Part shown: positions 1-6,761 of the stretch, one piece after another
Position numbering within the stretch: position 1 is the first letter of the stretch
Layout of the letters: every line of letters begins with the position of its first letter
NCBI GenBank assembly: GCA_038214295.1
Contig: JBBQSA010000018.1
Location: 1-59,282, forward strand
Reading direction: 5' to 3'
DNA from: SHZI01 sp038214295
GTDB taxonomy: Bacteria > Pseudomonadota > Gammaproteobacteria > Steroidobacterales > GCA-2729495
Length of the DNA stretch: 59,282 nt
The notes under the pieces: generated by a model
Databases searched by the model: none
Seen by the model: the letters and a program-made list of their open reading frames with translations, nothing else
What the model was told of the DNA's origin: nothing
Position numbers and translations under genes: made by a program

Positions 1-237
1 CTTCGGCGGCGGTTCCGGGATGCCGAGCGCCTGCCGGCGTTCGCTGTCAGTCAGTCCGGCCAGGGCTTCCACCGCGCAGTTCGATGGCTTCGCGGCGAGG
101 CGCTCGGCCACGTCGGCGCTGGGTGCCTGACCGTGCTTCTCCTGGTAGAGCTTCGTGACTGCCGCCTTGCGGAGTGCGCCGATCTTCTCGCGTTCCACCG
201 CGAGGCGCGCCTGCTCGAGCTCGTGGACACCGGGCAT
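1..237 (-). CDS. Hypothetical phage protein, C-terminus cut by window edge
   Basis: A reverse-strand frame opens at an ATG (complement of 235-237) and stays open for 79 codons to the left edge, so the C-terminus is missing. The product is charged and probably helical at its N-terminus (rich in E, K, R, A and L) and becomes proline-rich at the edge (PEPPPK). Third codon positions are almost all G or C, matching the neighbours, whereas competing forward frames here are rich in R, S and C and look like noise. It is divergent from the small forward genes that start at 254. I do not recognise a family; a regulatory or scaffold-like phage protein is possible, but this is only inference. Confidence 0.5.
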   Translation of the reverse strand, partial: MPGVHELEQARLAVEREKIGALRKAAVTKLYQEKHGQAPSADVAERLAAKPSNCAVEALAGLTDSERRQALGIPEPPPK

Positions 238-253
238 GGGGCGATTGTCGCCA

Positions 254-448
254 ATGTCTGAGCACGACGCACGCGAGCTGCTGTGCCAGCTGCTGAAAAG
301 CCCTGACGGTAAGGTACCTGCCTATCTCGTGCGCCAGCTGCTCGCGTGGCTGCGTGCCGTCGCGCCCCGCCTGCTCGCCGGACACCCCGCCGTGCCACGC
401 CCCACGCCGCCCGGGCCACCAGAACGCTATCGGCGGAACGAGCTGTGA
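254..448 (+). CDS. Small hypothetical phage protein (64 aa)
   Basis: The ATG at 254 is chosen because the in-frame sequence upstream is low-quality (rich in R, S and A) and overlaps the reverse-strand gene. The product starts MSEHDARELL, has a leucine-rich amphipathic first half and ends in a proline- and arginine-rich tail. Its stop codon overlaps the GTG start of the next gene (GTGA at 445-448), so translation is probably coupled. It is the first of three consecutive genes linked the same way. No domain is recognised. Confidence 0.5.
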   Translation: MSEHDARELLCQLLKSPDGKVPAYLVRQLLAWLRAVAPRLLAGHPAVPRPTPPGPPERYRRNEL

Positions 449-654
449 CGGCGGGCCCCGAAGTGCGGCGGCTCCTGGTGGAGGCTGGCGCGCCGGCTAA
501 TGGGTTGGCGAGGGATGTGGAGCAGTCGGGACTCAAGGGCGGGAAAAGGGTCAAGGGTCAAACCAACAATGTTGGGTTGATGCACGCCAATGATGCCCGC
601 TCCACCATCGCCCGCCTGAAGCGCGACCGGCCCGACCTCGCGGAGCGTCCGTGA
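445..654 (+). CDS. Small hypothetical phage protein with RDRPDL motif (69 aa)
   Basis: Starts at a GTG that overlaps the previous stop (GTGA) and ends in another GTGA overlap with the next gene. The C-terminal part reads STIARLKRDRPDLAER. This resembles the short 'sRiKRDrPDiaer' segment found in many phage-encoded helix-turn-helix or ParB-like small proteins, where an Asn- and Gly-rich turn precedes it, as here (GQTNNVG). That similarity is from memory and not decisive. A longer frame extends upstream to 346, but its extra residues are arginine- and alanine-rich and overlap gene 254-448, so it was not used. Confidence 0.5.
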   Translation: MTAGPEVRRLLVEAGAPANGLARDVEQSGLKGGKRVKGQTNNVGLMHANDARSTIARLKRDRPDLAERP

Positions 655-1046
655 CTGAGCCTCCCGCCATTGCTCGTTATCGCCGGCTCCGCGCGGTGCT
701 GGCTGCTGACCCTGCTGGCGGTTGGCTGGAATGCCTCGCTGACTATGAGGCAGGTAAGCGCCTGGACTACGCCTTGAGAATCGTGGACGACCCGACCAAG
801 TTCTCCCGCAATGGTCGCCACGGCCTGCGCCTCGAGGACCGCGACGACACGCTCCGGTCCCTGGGTGAGCACGCCCACGGTTCGACCTGGGCGAGAGCGC
901 AGACCATAGCCGGGTGGCTGACCCGGGCCTCGACCGGCGACCGGCTGGGCGACCTGCCGCTGGCTGTGGTGGACCTGCTTGCCGGCCTTGAGCCGCTGTC
1001 CGTCCGCCAGGTTTACCGCGTCCTGCTCGGCGATCGTTCAGCGTGA
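651..1046 (+). CDS. Hypothetical phage protein (131 aa)
   Basis: GTG start at 651 overlapping the stop of the preceding gene, making a third link in a coupled chain. The product is soluble, acidic-basic balanced and predicted helical, with several tryptophans (GGWLECLADYEAG, STWARAQ, AGWLTRA). It has no signal peptide or membrane segment, and I cannot assign a family. Position immediately before the capsid gene suggests an accessory, regulatory or packaging-related phage role, which is inference only. Confidence 0.6.
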   Translation: MTEPPAIARYRRLRAVLAADPAGGWLECLADYEAGKRLDYALRIVDDPTKFSRNGRHGLRLEDRDDTLRSLGEHAHGSTWARAQTIAGWLTRASTGDRLGDLPLAVVDLLAGLEPLSVRQVYRVLLGDRSA

Positions 1047-1111
1047 CAAACCCCCCGCACCGTTTGTCACTGGGGCTCGACGTGGTTTCCTGACCGCCAG
1101 CACAACCACGG

Positions 1112-2245
1112 ATGGAACTGGATATGCCTTCTCCCCGCATTCAAGCCGGCGACTCGCGCCGCGACCTGGACGAATTTGAAGCCCGCACCGATTCCCTGAT
1201 TGGGAAACTCGGCGGCCGCCTGGACAAGCCGCACCGGGATGCACGGCTGTACAACCATCTCGACATTCGCGGCCATATGCGCGAGCTGGGCCGCAAGCGC
1301 AACGAGCGCCCGGCGGAGTCACTGCGTGGTCAGTGGACCGCAGAGGTGGCTGCGCATCAGCGCGGCATTGGCACGGACGACCTGCCGGCCCTGCTCGACA
1401 ACGTGCGCAACAAGCTCGTTCGCCAGGGCTACACCTCGGCGCCGGTGTCGTACCCGCTGTGGTGCTCCATCGGCCAGGCGGACAATTACCTGCGGGCAAC
1501 CATCGTTGGCGCCAGTGAGTTTCCTGCCCTGCCGCGTGTGGCTGAGAACGCCGAAGTGCCGCTGGCCCCGCGGAGTGACGCCAAAGAATACGTCCAGGTT
1601 TACAAGTACGCGCAACGCTCCCGCATCAGTGACCAGGTGATTTTCGGTGACGACGCCAGCGTGCTTGTCAGTGAGCCCCTGGAGTACGGCAAGGCCGCCC
1701 GGATGGCCGTGCAGCGTGAGGTGTCCAACCTGCTGAAGCTGAACAGCGGCACCGGCCCGACGCTCAATCAGACTGGCCGCGTGCTGTTCAACTCGACGGA
1801 CGGCAACTACACCGCGAGCGGTGCAGCGCCATCGGTCACCACGCTCGAAGTGGCCCGCAAGGCGATGCGCCTGCGGACCGATCCCACCACGGGCGACGTG
1901 CTGAACATTCCGCCGCGTGTACTGCTGGTGCCTGCTGGGCTGGAAACCACGGGCAGAGTCCTGGCACAGAGCCAGAACACATTGCTGGGTGACGCCGACG
2001 GCGACCTGTTGGTGGCCGTGGACCCGAACCTCGACGCCGGGACGAACGGCAGCACGGCCTGGTACCTCATGGCTGACCCGACGAAGTTCGACACTGTGCG
2101 AATTTCCTTCCTGGCCGGCGTGGACGAGCCGGTGGTGGAATCCATGCGGCCGTGGGAAATCGACGGCGTGGAGAATCGCGTGCGCCTCGACTTCGCGGTG
2201 ACGGCCGTCGACTTCCGCACGATGTACCGAAACAAGGGCGTTTAA
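1112..2245 (+). CDS. Phage major capsid protein (HK97-fold or Mu gpT-like)
   Basis: A 377-residue structural protein. The C-terminal third reads like the major-capsid half of phage 'prohead protease/major capsid' fusion proteins: WYLMADPTKFDT, SFLAGVDEPVVESM, WEIDGVENRVRLDF, AVTAVDFRTMYRNKG. The central part (VYKYAQRSRISDQVIFGDD) fits the same family. No protease domain precedes it, so maturation protease, if any, is encoded elsewhere. About 80 residues of charged N-terminal sequence could act as a scaffold-like delta domain, by analogy with HK97. An alternative ATG lies four codons downstream (1124). It is followed, after an unusual 216-base gap, directly by a tail gene, with no head-completion or major tail genes between. 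Confidence 0.78.
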   Translation: MELDMPSPRIQAGDSRRDLDEFEARTDSLIGKLGGRLDKPHRDARLYNHLDIRGHMRELGRKRNERPAESLRGQWTAEVAAHQRGIGTDDLPALLDNVRNKLVRQGYTSAPVSYPLWCSIGQADNYLRATIVGASEFPALPRVAENAEVPLAPRSDAKEYVQVYKYAQRSRISDQVIFGDDASVLVSEPLEYGKAARMAVQREVSNLLKLNSGTGPTLNQTGRVLFNSTDGNYTASGAAPSVTTLEVARKAMRLRTDPTTGDVLNIPPRVLLVPAGLETTGRVLAQSQNTLLGDADGDLLVAVDPNLDAGTNGSTAWYLMADPTKFDTVRISFLAGVDEPVVESMRPWEIDGVENRVRLDFAVTAVDFRTMYRNKGV

Positions 2246-2461
2246 CGAAGGCGGGCGCAGCGGTCCTGCCCCGGGGTTTCTCCCCCCGTTGAATGCCGCT
2301 GCGCTCGCCGGGCTGTGACTGCTGAACAACTGAGCAATGCGCGATGCAAGACCGGAGCAAGCCCGATGTTTACTGTCCGTCGGGTGTCTCGCCGGCAACG
2401 CGCCAGGTCCCGCCTGTGCTTTGTCTCGCGGGCGGGGCCGACCTACTGAGGCGATGAACCA
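2246..2461. other. Intergenic gap between capsid and tail genes
   Basis: Two overlapping short forward frames can be read here (an ATG near 2343 giving about 37 codons and one near 2363 giving about 27), both arginine- or proline-rich and without a convincing ribosome-binding site. I see no tail-tube, head-completion or connector gene. The gap may be what remains after deletion of the head-tail joining genes normally found at this position. Confidence 0.4.
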
Positions 2462-3028
2462 GTGCTAGAGATCAACGTAAAAGCTGACGTCGCGGCCGCC
2501 CGTCGTGAGCTCGCCGCGATCAGGGCGAAGATCCCCAGCATCACCGCCCGGGCGTTGAACGAAACGGCGGTGTGGGCCCGCAAGACCACGATCGACAAGA
2601 CCGCCAGCGACTTGCGCCTGCCCCGGAAGAACATCGCCAAGACGACGCGCCGGGGTGAGGAAGTGGACCGCTTCCGCCTGGTGCGCGCCAATCGGGCCCG
2701 GCTGGAGTCGCGCCTGCGAGTGATTTCCGCAGGCATTCAAGTCACCGACGTTGCGCAAGCGTGGATCGGCAGGAAGCCCGGCGCCGGCGGCGGCGTGAAA
2801 GCTCGTGGCGGGCGGTTCTATCGTGGCGCCTTCAAAGCGCCCGGACCGGGCGGCAAGGTCCGCGTCTGGAAACGCCGCGGTAAGCAACGCCTGCCGATCT
2901 TCCTACCGAGGATCGGGACGCGGAAGGCGATGGAAACCGCCTTCGACCAGCTGGCCGGCAGCGAGGCTGCGCGCCGGGTATTCCTTCAACGATTTGACCG
3001 GCTCGCACGCTTCGAGCTCCGAAAGTAG
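2462..3028 (+). CDS. Prophage minor tail protein Z (GpZ) homologue
   Basis: A basic 188-residue protein matching the phage minor tail protein Z family: an N-terminal helical region of the form ARRELAAIRAKIPSITARALNETAVWARKTT, then a lysine- and arginine-rich middle and a C-terminal segment AMETAFDQLAG. In lambda, gpZ helps complete the tail end and prepares it for head joining. The start is a GTG; no stronger in-frame start is available. It ends three bases before the tape measure gene and is presumably co-transcribed with it. Charge and length fit the family; the specific role in this phage is inferred. Confidence 0.7.
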   Translation: MLEINVKADVAAARRELAAIRAKIPSITARALNETAVWARKTTIDKTASDLRLPRKNIAKTTRRGEEVDRFRLVRANRARLESRLRVISAGIQVTDVAQAWIGRKPGAGGGVKARGGRFYRGAFKAPGPGGKVRVWKRRGKQRLPIFLPRIGTRKAMETAFDQLAGSEAARRVFLQRFDRLARFELRK

Positions 3029-3031
3029 GCC

Positions 3032-4687
3032 ATGGCAGATTCACGCGAAATCAACTGGGTACTCAGCGCCACCGACAAGACCGCGCAGGCGTTCCGTTCG
3101 GTGGACTCTAGGCTCGCCGGCATCACCAAGAGCTTGAAGTCCTTTGCCGGCTTTGCGGGGTTCGGTGCCGTGGCCGCTGGTATCGGCAGCCTCACGTCGT
3201 CACTGGTCGAGATGGGCTCTCAGCTTCAGGACGCCAGCGACAAGCTGGGTGTCTCTGCCGAGTCTCTACAGGTGCTCAAATTTGCCGCCGAGCAGTCGGG
3301 CGCCTCGTTCGATGCCTTGCAAACCGCGCTCGCCTTCAACACGAAGCTGACCGGCAATGCGTCTCGGGGCAACAAAGAAGCCGCCGACACTTTCCGCTTG
3401 CTCGGCCTGGACGCCAAGAAGTTCGCCGACCTGCCCATCGACAAGCGGCTGGCGGTCATCGCCCAGCAATTGAGCAACGTCACCGACCCGGCGCTCCGGC
3501 TGGACCTCACGTTGAAGGCATTGGGCAAGGGTGGCGCCGACCTCGCGCCGCTGCTGGCCCAGGGTGCCACCGGCATTGCCGCCATCGAGAAGCAGCTCCG
3601 CTCGAGCAATTCACTCCTGAGCAATGACCAGGTGAAGGCCCTCGATGATGCCGGTGATGCGTGGGATGCCTTCGCCTTGCGCCTCAAGGTGGGGTTCGCG
3701 CCCGGCCTCGTGGCCGCCATCAACACCCTGACCAACCTGGTCAACGCGGTGGACCGGTTCGCCCACCTCTCGCCCACGGCGATGATCTTCGGCGAGGAAA
3801 CAGACCGGATGCTGCGCTCGGCGCAGGGTCGCGACCGGGGCCCGATCAATCCGCGCGGGTCGCCGCGCTCCGCTGCGGGATCGGGCGCCATCGTCGGCGC
3901 CGCCGGCAACAATGCCCCCGCCGACGTGCCGGCCAAGGTCGGCAAGGCCGCGAAGGAGGCGCTTTCGGACGTCGACAAGCTCGTGCTCGGGATCGCTGAA
4001 TTGTCTGGCGAGGTCAACCGCGACTTTGCGACCCGCGGGGAGAAGTTCGCCGCGCAGTTCCGCGACCCGATCGCCGTGCTCAAGGAGCAGCTGCTCGAGG
4101 TCAACGCCCTGTGGGTCACGGGCGCCATCGACTCCGACACCGCGGCCCGGGCGGTGCAGGCATACGGTGACGCCGCGGCCCGTGCGCTGCCGAAGGTGGA
4201 CGTGGCATTGGGGCAAGTGGCGGACAAGACGGACGACCTGCTCGTGGCGATCCGCAACGCCACCCAGGGCTTCGCGTCCGAGCTCACGGACGCCTTCTTC
4301 AACGCCACGGAGGGCATCGGCCAGATGTTCAAGAATCTGGCGGCGACGATCGCCAAGGCGCTGTTCACGCAGACGGTCTCGCAGCCGCTGATCGACGCGG
4401 TGCTGGGTTCGTTTGGTGGCGCCCGTGCTGGTGGCGGGCCGGTCGGCGCCGGCAAGACCTACCTGGTCGGAGAGCGCGGCCCCGAGCTGTTCGTCCCCGG
4501 CGGGAGTGGCAGCATCATTCCGAACGGTGCGGGCGGCGGCGGCGGGGTGAGCATCGTCAATCACTTCACCGTGACGGCCCTGGATCCGCAGTCCGCCGCC
4601 CAGGTGCTCATTGCCAACGAGCGGTTACTCACCGGTATGACCCGGCGCTCGATGATGCGCGCCGGCGTGCGGCCGCAGCTCGCGTGA
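3032..4687 (+). CDS. Phage tail tape measure protein
   Basis: A 551-residue protein with the hallmarks of a tape measure: an N-terminal region of alanine- and leucine-rich helices (VLSATDKTAQAFRSVDSRL), a hydrophobic segment around residues 35-60 (FAGFAGFGAVAAGIGSLTSS), long helical repeats, and a glycine-rich C-terminus containing GERGPELFVPG, a conserved element of tape measure proteins. It determines tail length and is ejected during infection. At 551 residues it is short and would imply a short tail of roughly 80 nm, using the usual 0.15 nm per residue. Its stop overlaps the GTG of the next gene. Confidence 0.85.
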   Translation: MADSREINWVLSATDKTAQAFRSVDSRLAGITKSLKSFAGFAGFGAVAAGIGSLTSSLVEMGSQLQDASDKLGVSAESLQVLKFAAEQSGASFDALQTALAFNTKLTGNASRGNKEAADTFRLLGLDAKKFADLPIDKRLAVIAQQLSNVTDPALRLDLTLKALGKGGADLAPLLAQGATGIAAIEKQLRSSNSLLSNDQVKALDDAGDAWDAFALRLKVGFAPGLVAAINTLTNLVNAVDRFAHLSPTAMIFGEETDRMLRSAQGRDRGPINPRGSPRSAAGSGAIVGAAGNNAPADVPAKVGKAAKEALSDVDKLVLGIAELSGEVNRDFATRGEKFAAQFRDPIAVLKEQLLEVNALWVTGAIDSDTAARAVQAYGDAAARALPKVDVALGQVADKTDDLLVAIRNATQGFASELTDAFFNATEGIGQMFKNLAATIAKALFTQTVSQPLIDAVLGSFGGARAGGGPVGAGKTYLVGERGPELFVPGGSGSIIPNGAGGGGGVSIVNHFTVTALDPQSAAQVLIANERLLTGMTRRSMMRAGVRPQLA

Positions 4688-4914
4688 CCACGAGCTCGCG
4701 GTCGAATGCGTTTCTGAAAGCGGCCGCCCGGGAGATCGGCCGCGGCGCCGACCAGGAGGTAATCGCCCTGGCCCACCTGCGGACTGCCCTGGTCCTGCTG
4801 ACGCACCAGAACGAGAAGCTGGGTCGCCTGCTGACCATCGTTATCGACCGGGTGTTCGTGGATGCGACCGGAGGCTCGATCGGTGGACAACCACATCCGG
4901 CAGATGCAGAGTAG
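4684..4914 (+). CDS. Small hypothetical phage protein (76 aa)
   Basis: GTG start overlapping the tape measure stop (GTGA), so it is almost certainly translated with it. The product has a helical core with hydrophobic heptads (EVIALAHLRTALVLLTHQNEKLGRLLTIVID) and could be a small tail assembly or lysis-related protein. There is no clear transmembrane helix or signal peptide, so a holin assignment is not supported. Confidence 0.5.
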   Translation: MTTSSRSNAFLKAAAREIGRGADQEVIALAHLRTALVLLTHQNEKLGRLLTIVIDRVFVDATGGSIGGQPHPADAE

Positions 4915-4985
4915 GCGGGACGGCCACCGGCTGTAACCGGCGACCGCCCCTGACCATCCCGCAAACCTGTTTGGAGGTTCACGCA

Positions 4986-5366
4986 ATGGCTAATCACGAT
5001 ATTACCTTCACGCTTCTGCCCGAGACGGCCGCCGTCCTGGCGCGCCGCTACCCGCACCTCGAGGTCGAAGCCCAGCTCCGCGTCGACGGCGAGGGCCGCC
5101 AAGACCGTCTGCTGACGTTCCGGGGCACGCCGGCCGATTTGTACGCGGCTGGCGTCATCCACGCGGGCGGCCTGCAAGCCCGGCACGACTACCGGCGCCG
5201 GCCCCTGCGCGACGGGTGCGGAACGCTCGTGCACGGTATCCTCTGCGAGGACGGCACCGGCTGGGTGCACCACACCAACGAGTTAGACGCCGTGGAGCTG
5301 CCCAGGTGGGCAGAGAAGGCCACCGAGCGGATCCTGCGGGACCTGGTGACTCGCGCCCCAACCTGA
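4986..5366 (+). CDS. Hypothetical phage protein (126 aa)
   Basis: The ATG at 4986 follows a good Shine-Dalgarno (TTGGAGGTTC, about 8 bases upstream) that fixes the start. The product begins MANHDITFTLLPETAAVLARRYPHLEVEAQLRVDG and contains a mid-region with two cysteines (DGCGTLVHGILCEDG). It is soluble and mixed alpha/beta. No family is recognised. Its own strong ribosome-binding site, unlike the coupled genes before it, suggests independent and relatively high expression. Confidence 0.6.
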   Translation: MANHDITFTLLPETAAVLARRYPHLEVEAQLRVDGEGRQDRLLTFRGTPADLYAAGVIHAGGLQARHDYRRRPLRDGCGTLVHGILCEDGTGWVHHTNELDAVELPRWAEKATERILRDLVTRAPT

Positions 5367-5416
5367 CGGCCGGCGGCTTTATTTCGTCGCAGGCGCCACG
5401 TTGACAGCGTGACGGG

Positions 5417-5680
5417 TCAGTGGCCGCGGTGAACCGGCGGCCGCAGCTGGAACTGCCCAGGAGCGCCACACGCTCGACAGCGTGGCCGCTGACCGATGAA
5501 GGACTCGCCCCCGCGTCCCTGGGCGACGAGCTCCACCAGGTTGATCTCCGCCCAGCGCTGACACGGTGAACAGAAGGCGTCGAGGCCGTGCTGGTTCGCG
5601 AGCAGGGCGGCGTAGGTGTGGAGAGAGATCACCCGGCTATGGTGCCAGCTGGTGACTTTTTGGTGACTACCCACACACAT
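5417..5680 (-). CDS. Putative zinc-ribbon phage protein near the attachment site
   Basis: Reverse-strand gene of 87 residues starting at an ATG (complement of 5678-5680) with a G-rich GTGGGGA stretch just upstream. Two cysteine pairs are visible, CSPC near the middle and CRAC near the C-terminus, separated by EINLVELVAQGRGG. This spacing resembles small zinc-ribbon proteins common in phages and integrated elements. It lies between the last structural gene and the tRNA-Ser scar and is transcribed towards the phage interior. A role in DNA binding or excision is possible from position, but not shown. Confidence 0.55.
   Translation of the reverse strand: MCVGSHQKVTSWHHSRVISLHTYAALLANQHGLDAFCSPCQRWAEINLVELVAQGRGGESFIGQRPRCRACGAPGQFQLRPPVHRGH
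5648..5670. repeat. Direct repeat GGTGACT next to the attachment site
   Basis: Two GGTGACT copies, separated by TTTT, lie about 105 bases inside the prophage end (GGTGACTTTTTGGTGACT). Short direct repeats near attP often serve as integrase arm-type or excisionase sites. They overlap the first codons of the reverse gene 5417-5680, so an autoregulatory operator is another reading. The repeat is visible; the function is inferred. Confidence 0.35.
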
Positions 5681-5774
5681 TTCCCCACCACTCGCCGCCA
5701 ATGTAGAATCGCAACCCATTGATTGGCGGGGTGCCACTGGTGGGCAGTGGTGCGCGTTGGAGGTGGATAGCCCC

Positions 5775-5830
5775 CTTGAAAACCGTTGAACCGCAAGGTT
5801 CCGGGGGTTCGAATCCCTCCCTCTCCGCCA
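5775..5830 (+). other. attR-like scar: 3' fragment of tRNA-Ser(TGA)
   Basis: The sequence from the anticodon loop (CTTGAAAA, anticodon TGA at 5777-5779) to the encoded CCA (5828-5830) is a good tRNA-Ser 3' half. It has a perfect class II variable arm hairpin (GAACC-GCAA-GGTTC), a T arm with TTCGAAT, and the 3' acceptor strand CTCTCCG before CCA. The 5' side fails: bases before 5775 do not pair with the CCG of the anticodon stem, there is no D arm, and no matching GGAGAGG acceptor strand is positioned correctly. This is therefore a displaced tRNA 3' end marking the phage-chromosome junction, not a functional tRNA. Confidence 0.85.
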
Positions 5831-5860
5831 GCGTTGCTGAATCAGGAGTCCGAATCCGTG

Positions 5861-6154
5861 ATGAATCGCCGTCTGCTGACCGTCCTGGTCTGTCACGTTC
5901 CGCTGCTGCTCGGCGGCTCAATGTTGGTGGGTGGTTGCTCGATGCCATCCATGCCTCATGTGCTGGGCCTGGGCAGTTACTACGCAATCACCGACACCGC
6001 GTCGGGCCAGACGTACTACACAGACAACCTGTCCAGGGAATCCCGCGGCTCGATCGAGTTCCGGGACGCTGCCACCGGTGCCTGGGTCAGCTTGCCGGGC
6101 GGCACGGTGAAAAAGATCAGCGAGGCGGCGTTCCGGGCGGGCAAGGCCCGGTGA
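5861..6154 (+). CDS. Small putative lipoprotein
   Basis: A 97-residue protein starting at ATG 5861 with an AGGAG about 11 bases upstream. It begins with a basic N-region and hydrophobic core and has a plausible lipobox, LVGGC, so it should be exported and lipidated. The mature part has a tyrosine-rich segment (GSYYAITDTASGQTYYTDNLSR) followed by a short beta-like domain (FRDAATGAWVSLPGG). This is reminiscent of small envelope lipoproteins of unknown function. It is the first chromosomal gene after the prophage scar and is followed eight bases later by a membrane-anchored histidine phosphatase. Confidence 0.65.
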   Translation: MNRRLLTVLVCHVPLLLGGSMLVGGCSMPSMPHVLGLGSYYAITDTASGQTYYTDNLSRESRGSIEFRDAATGAWVSLPGGTVKKISEAAFRAGKAR

Positions 6155-6161
6155 GCTAGCC

Positions 6162-6761
6162 GTGGCGATGGATCCCAGACGACGCCGTCGACGCCAGCGG
6201 CGGGCCGGTGCCGTAGCGGCCTTCATGATTCTGGCGCTCGGCATCGCCTTCTTCTTCGAGTCCCAGTCCACCACCACCGTGATCATCGTGCGTCACGCCG
6301 ACGTGATGTCTGATGCCGGTGATGACGTGGGCCTGAGTCCCCTGGGCGCGATTCGTGCCGAGGAACTGTCCCGGGCGCTCGGTGACATCGACGTGGTCGA
6401 TGGGCTCGACGCGATCCTCGTCGGCAGTGACCGCGCGTCGCGGGAGACCGCCGAGCCGCTGGCCCGCCGCCTGAACCTCCCAGTGCAGCAGGTGGACACC
6501 TCGAGCCTCACGCGTATCGCGAAAGGCATCATGAAAGACCGGAAGGGGCAGATCGTGCTGGTGGTCGCGAAGGCGGCCGACATCCCGATACTGATTCCAC
6601 GCTTCCAGGGCAGCAAGAAAGTGCCGGAACTCTCCGATCGCGAGTACGACAACCTCTACATCGTTAGCGTTCCCTGGTACGGCAAGGTGAAGACCCTGCG
6701 CCTGCACTATGGCGCGCGGCCTGTGCCGCCCATTCCGGCGCCCGCACCCGACGTGGGCTAG
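6162..6761 (+). CDS. Membrane-anchored histidine phosphatase family protein
   Basis: A 199-residue protein (GTG start at 6162; an ATG two codons later is an alternative). A strongly basic N-terminus (RRRRRRQRR) precedes one transmembrane helix at about residues 15-33, so the rest probably lies in the periplasm. The catalytic RHA motif of the phosphoglycerate-mutase-like superfamily is present in VIIVRHADV, followed by LSPLGAIRAEELSRAL and SDRASRETAEPLA, which match the family's conserved blocks. The usual second catalytic histidine is not obvious, since the equivalent region reads VLVVAKAADIP where many members have a GH. Activity may therefore be altered. Convergent with trmH, stops overlapping. 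Confidence 0.75.
   Translation: MAMDPRRRRRRQRRAGAVAAFMILALGIAFFFESQSTTTVIIVRHADVMSDAGDDVGLSPLGAIRAEELSRALGDIDVVDGLDAILVGSDRASRETAEPLARRLNLPVQQVDTSSLTRIAKGIMKDRKGQIVLVVAKAADIPILIPRFQGSKKVPELSDREYDNLYIVSVPWYGKVKTLRLHYGARPVPPIPAPAPDVG

Larger units (their letters stand above)
1..5830. mobile_element. Right end of a prophage integrated at tRNA-Ser
   Basis: This stretch carries phage morphogenesis genes (major capsid protein, minor tail protein Z homologue, tape measure protein) and small hypothetical genes. It ends exactly where the 3' part of a tRNA-Ser gene begins in mid anticodon loop (5775). That is the pattern left when a phage recombines into the 3' half of a tRNA gene: the rebuilt tRNA should lie beyond the left edge and the displaced 3' fragment marks the right boundary. 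No integrase, terminase or portal gene is visible here; they may lie to the left, or the element may be degraded. The boundary at 5830 is well supported, while the left limit is outside the window. Confidence 0.85.

Noticed and set aside
5775..5830. A complete tRNA-Ser gene
   Set aside because: There is no 5' acceptor strand, D arm or 5' anticodon stem at the right position, so only the 3' half exists.
5719..6159. Forward frame running across the tRNA-Ser fragment into the lipoprotein gene
   Set aside because: It crosses the tRNA sequence and its translation is low-complexity. The overlapping frame starting at 5861 has a Shine-Dalgarno, a signal peptide and a lipobox.
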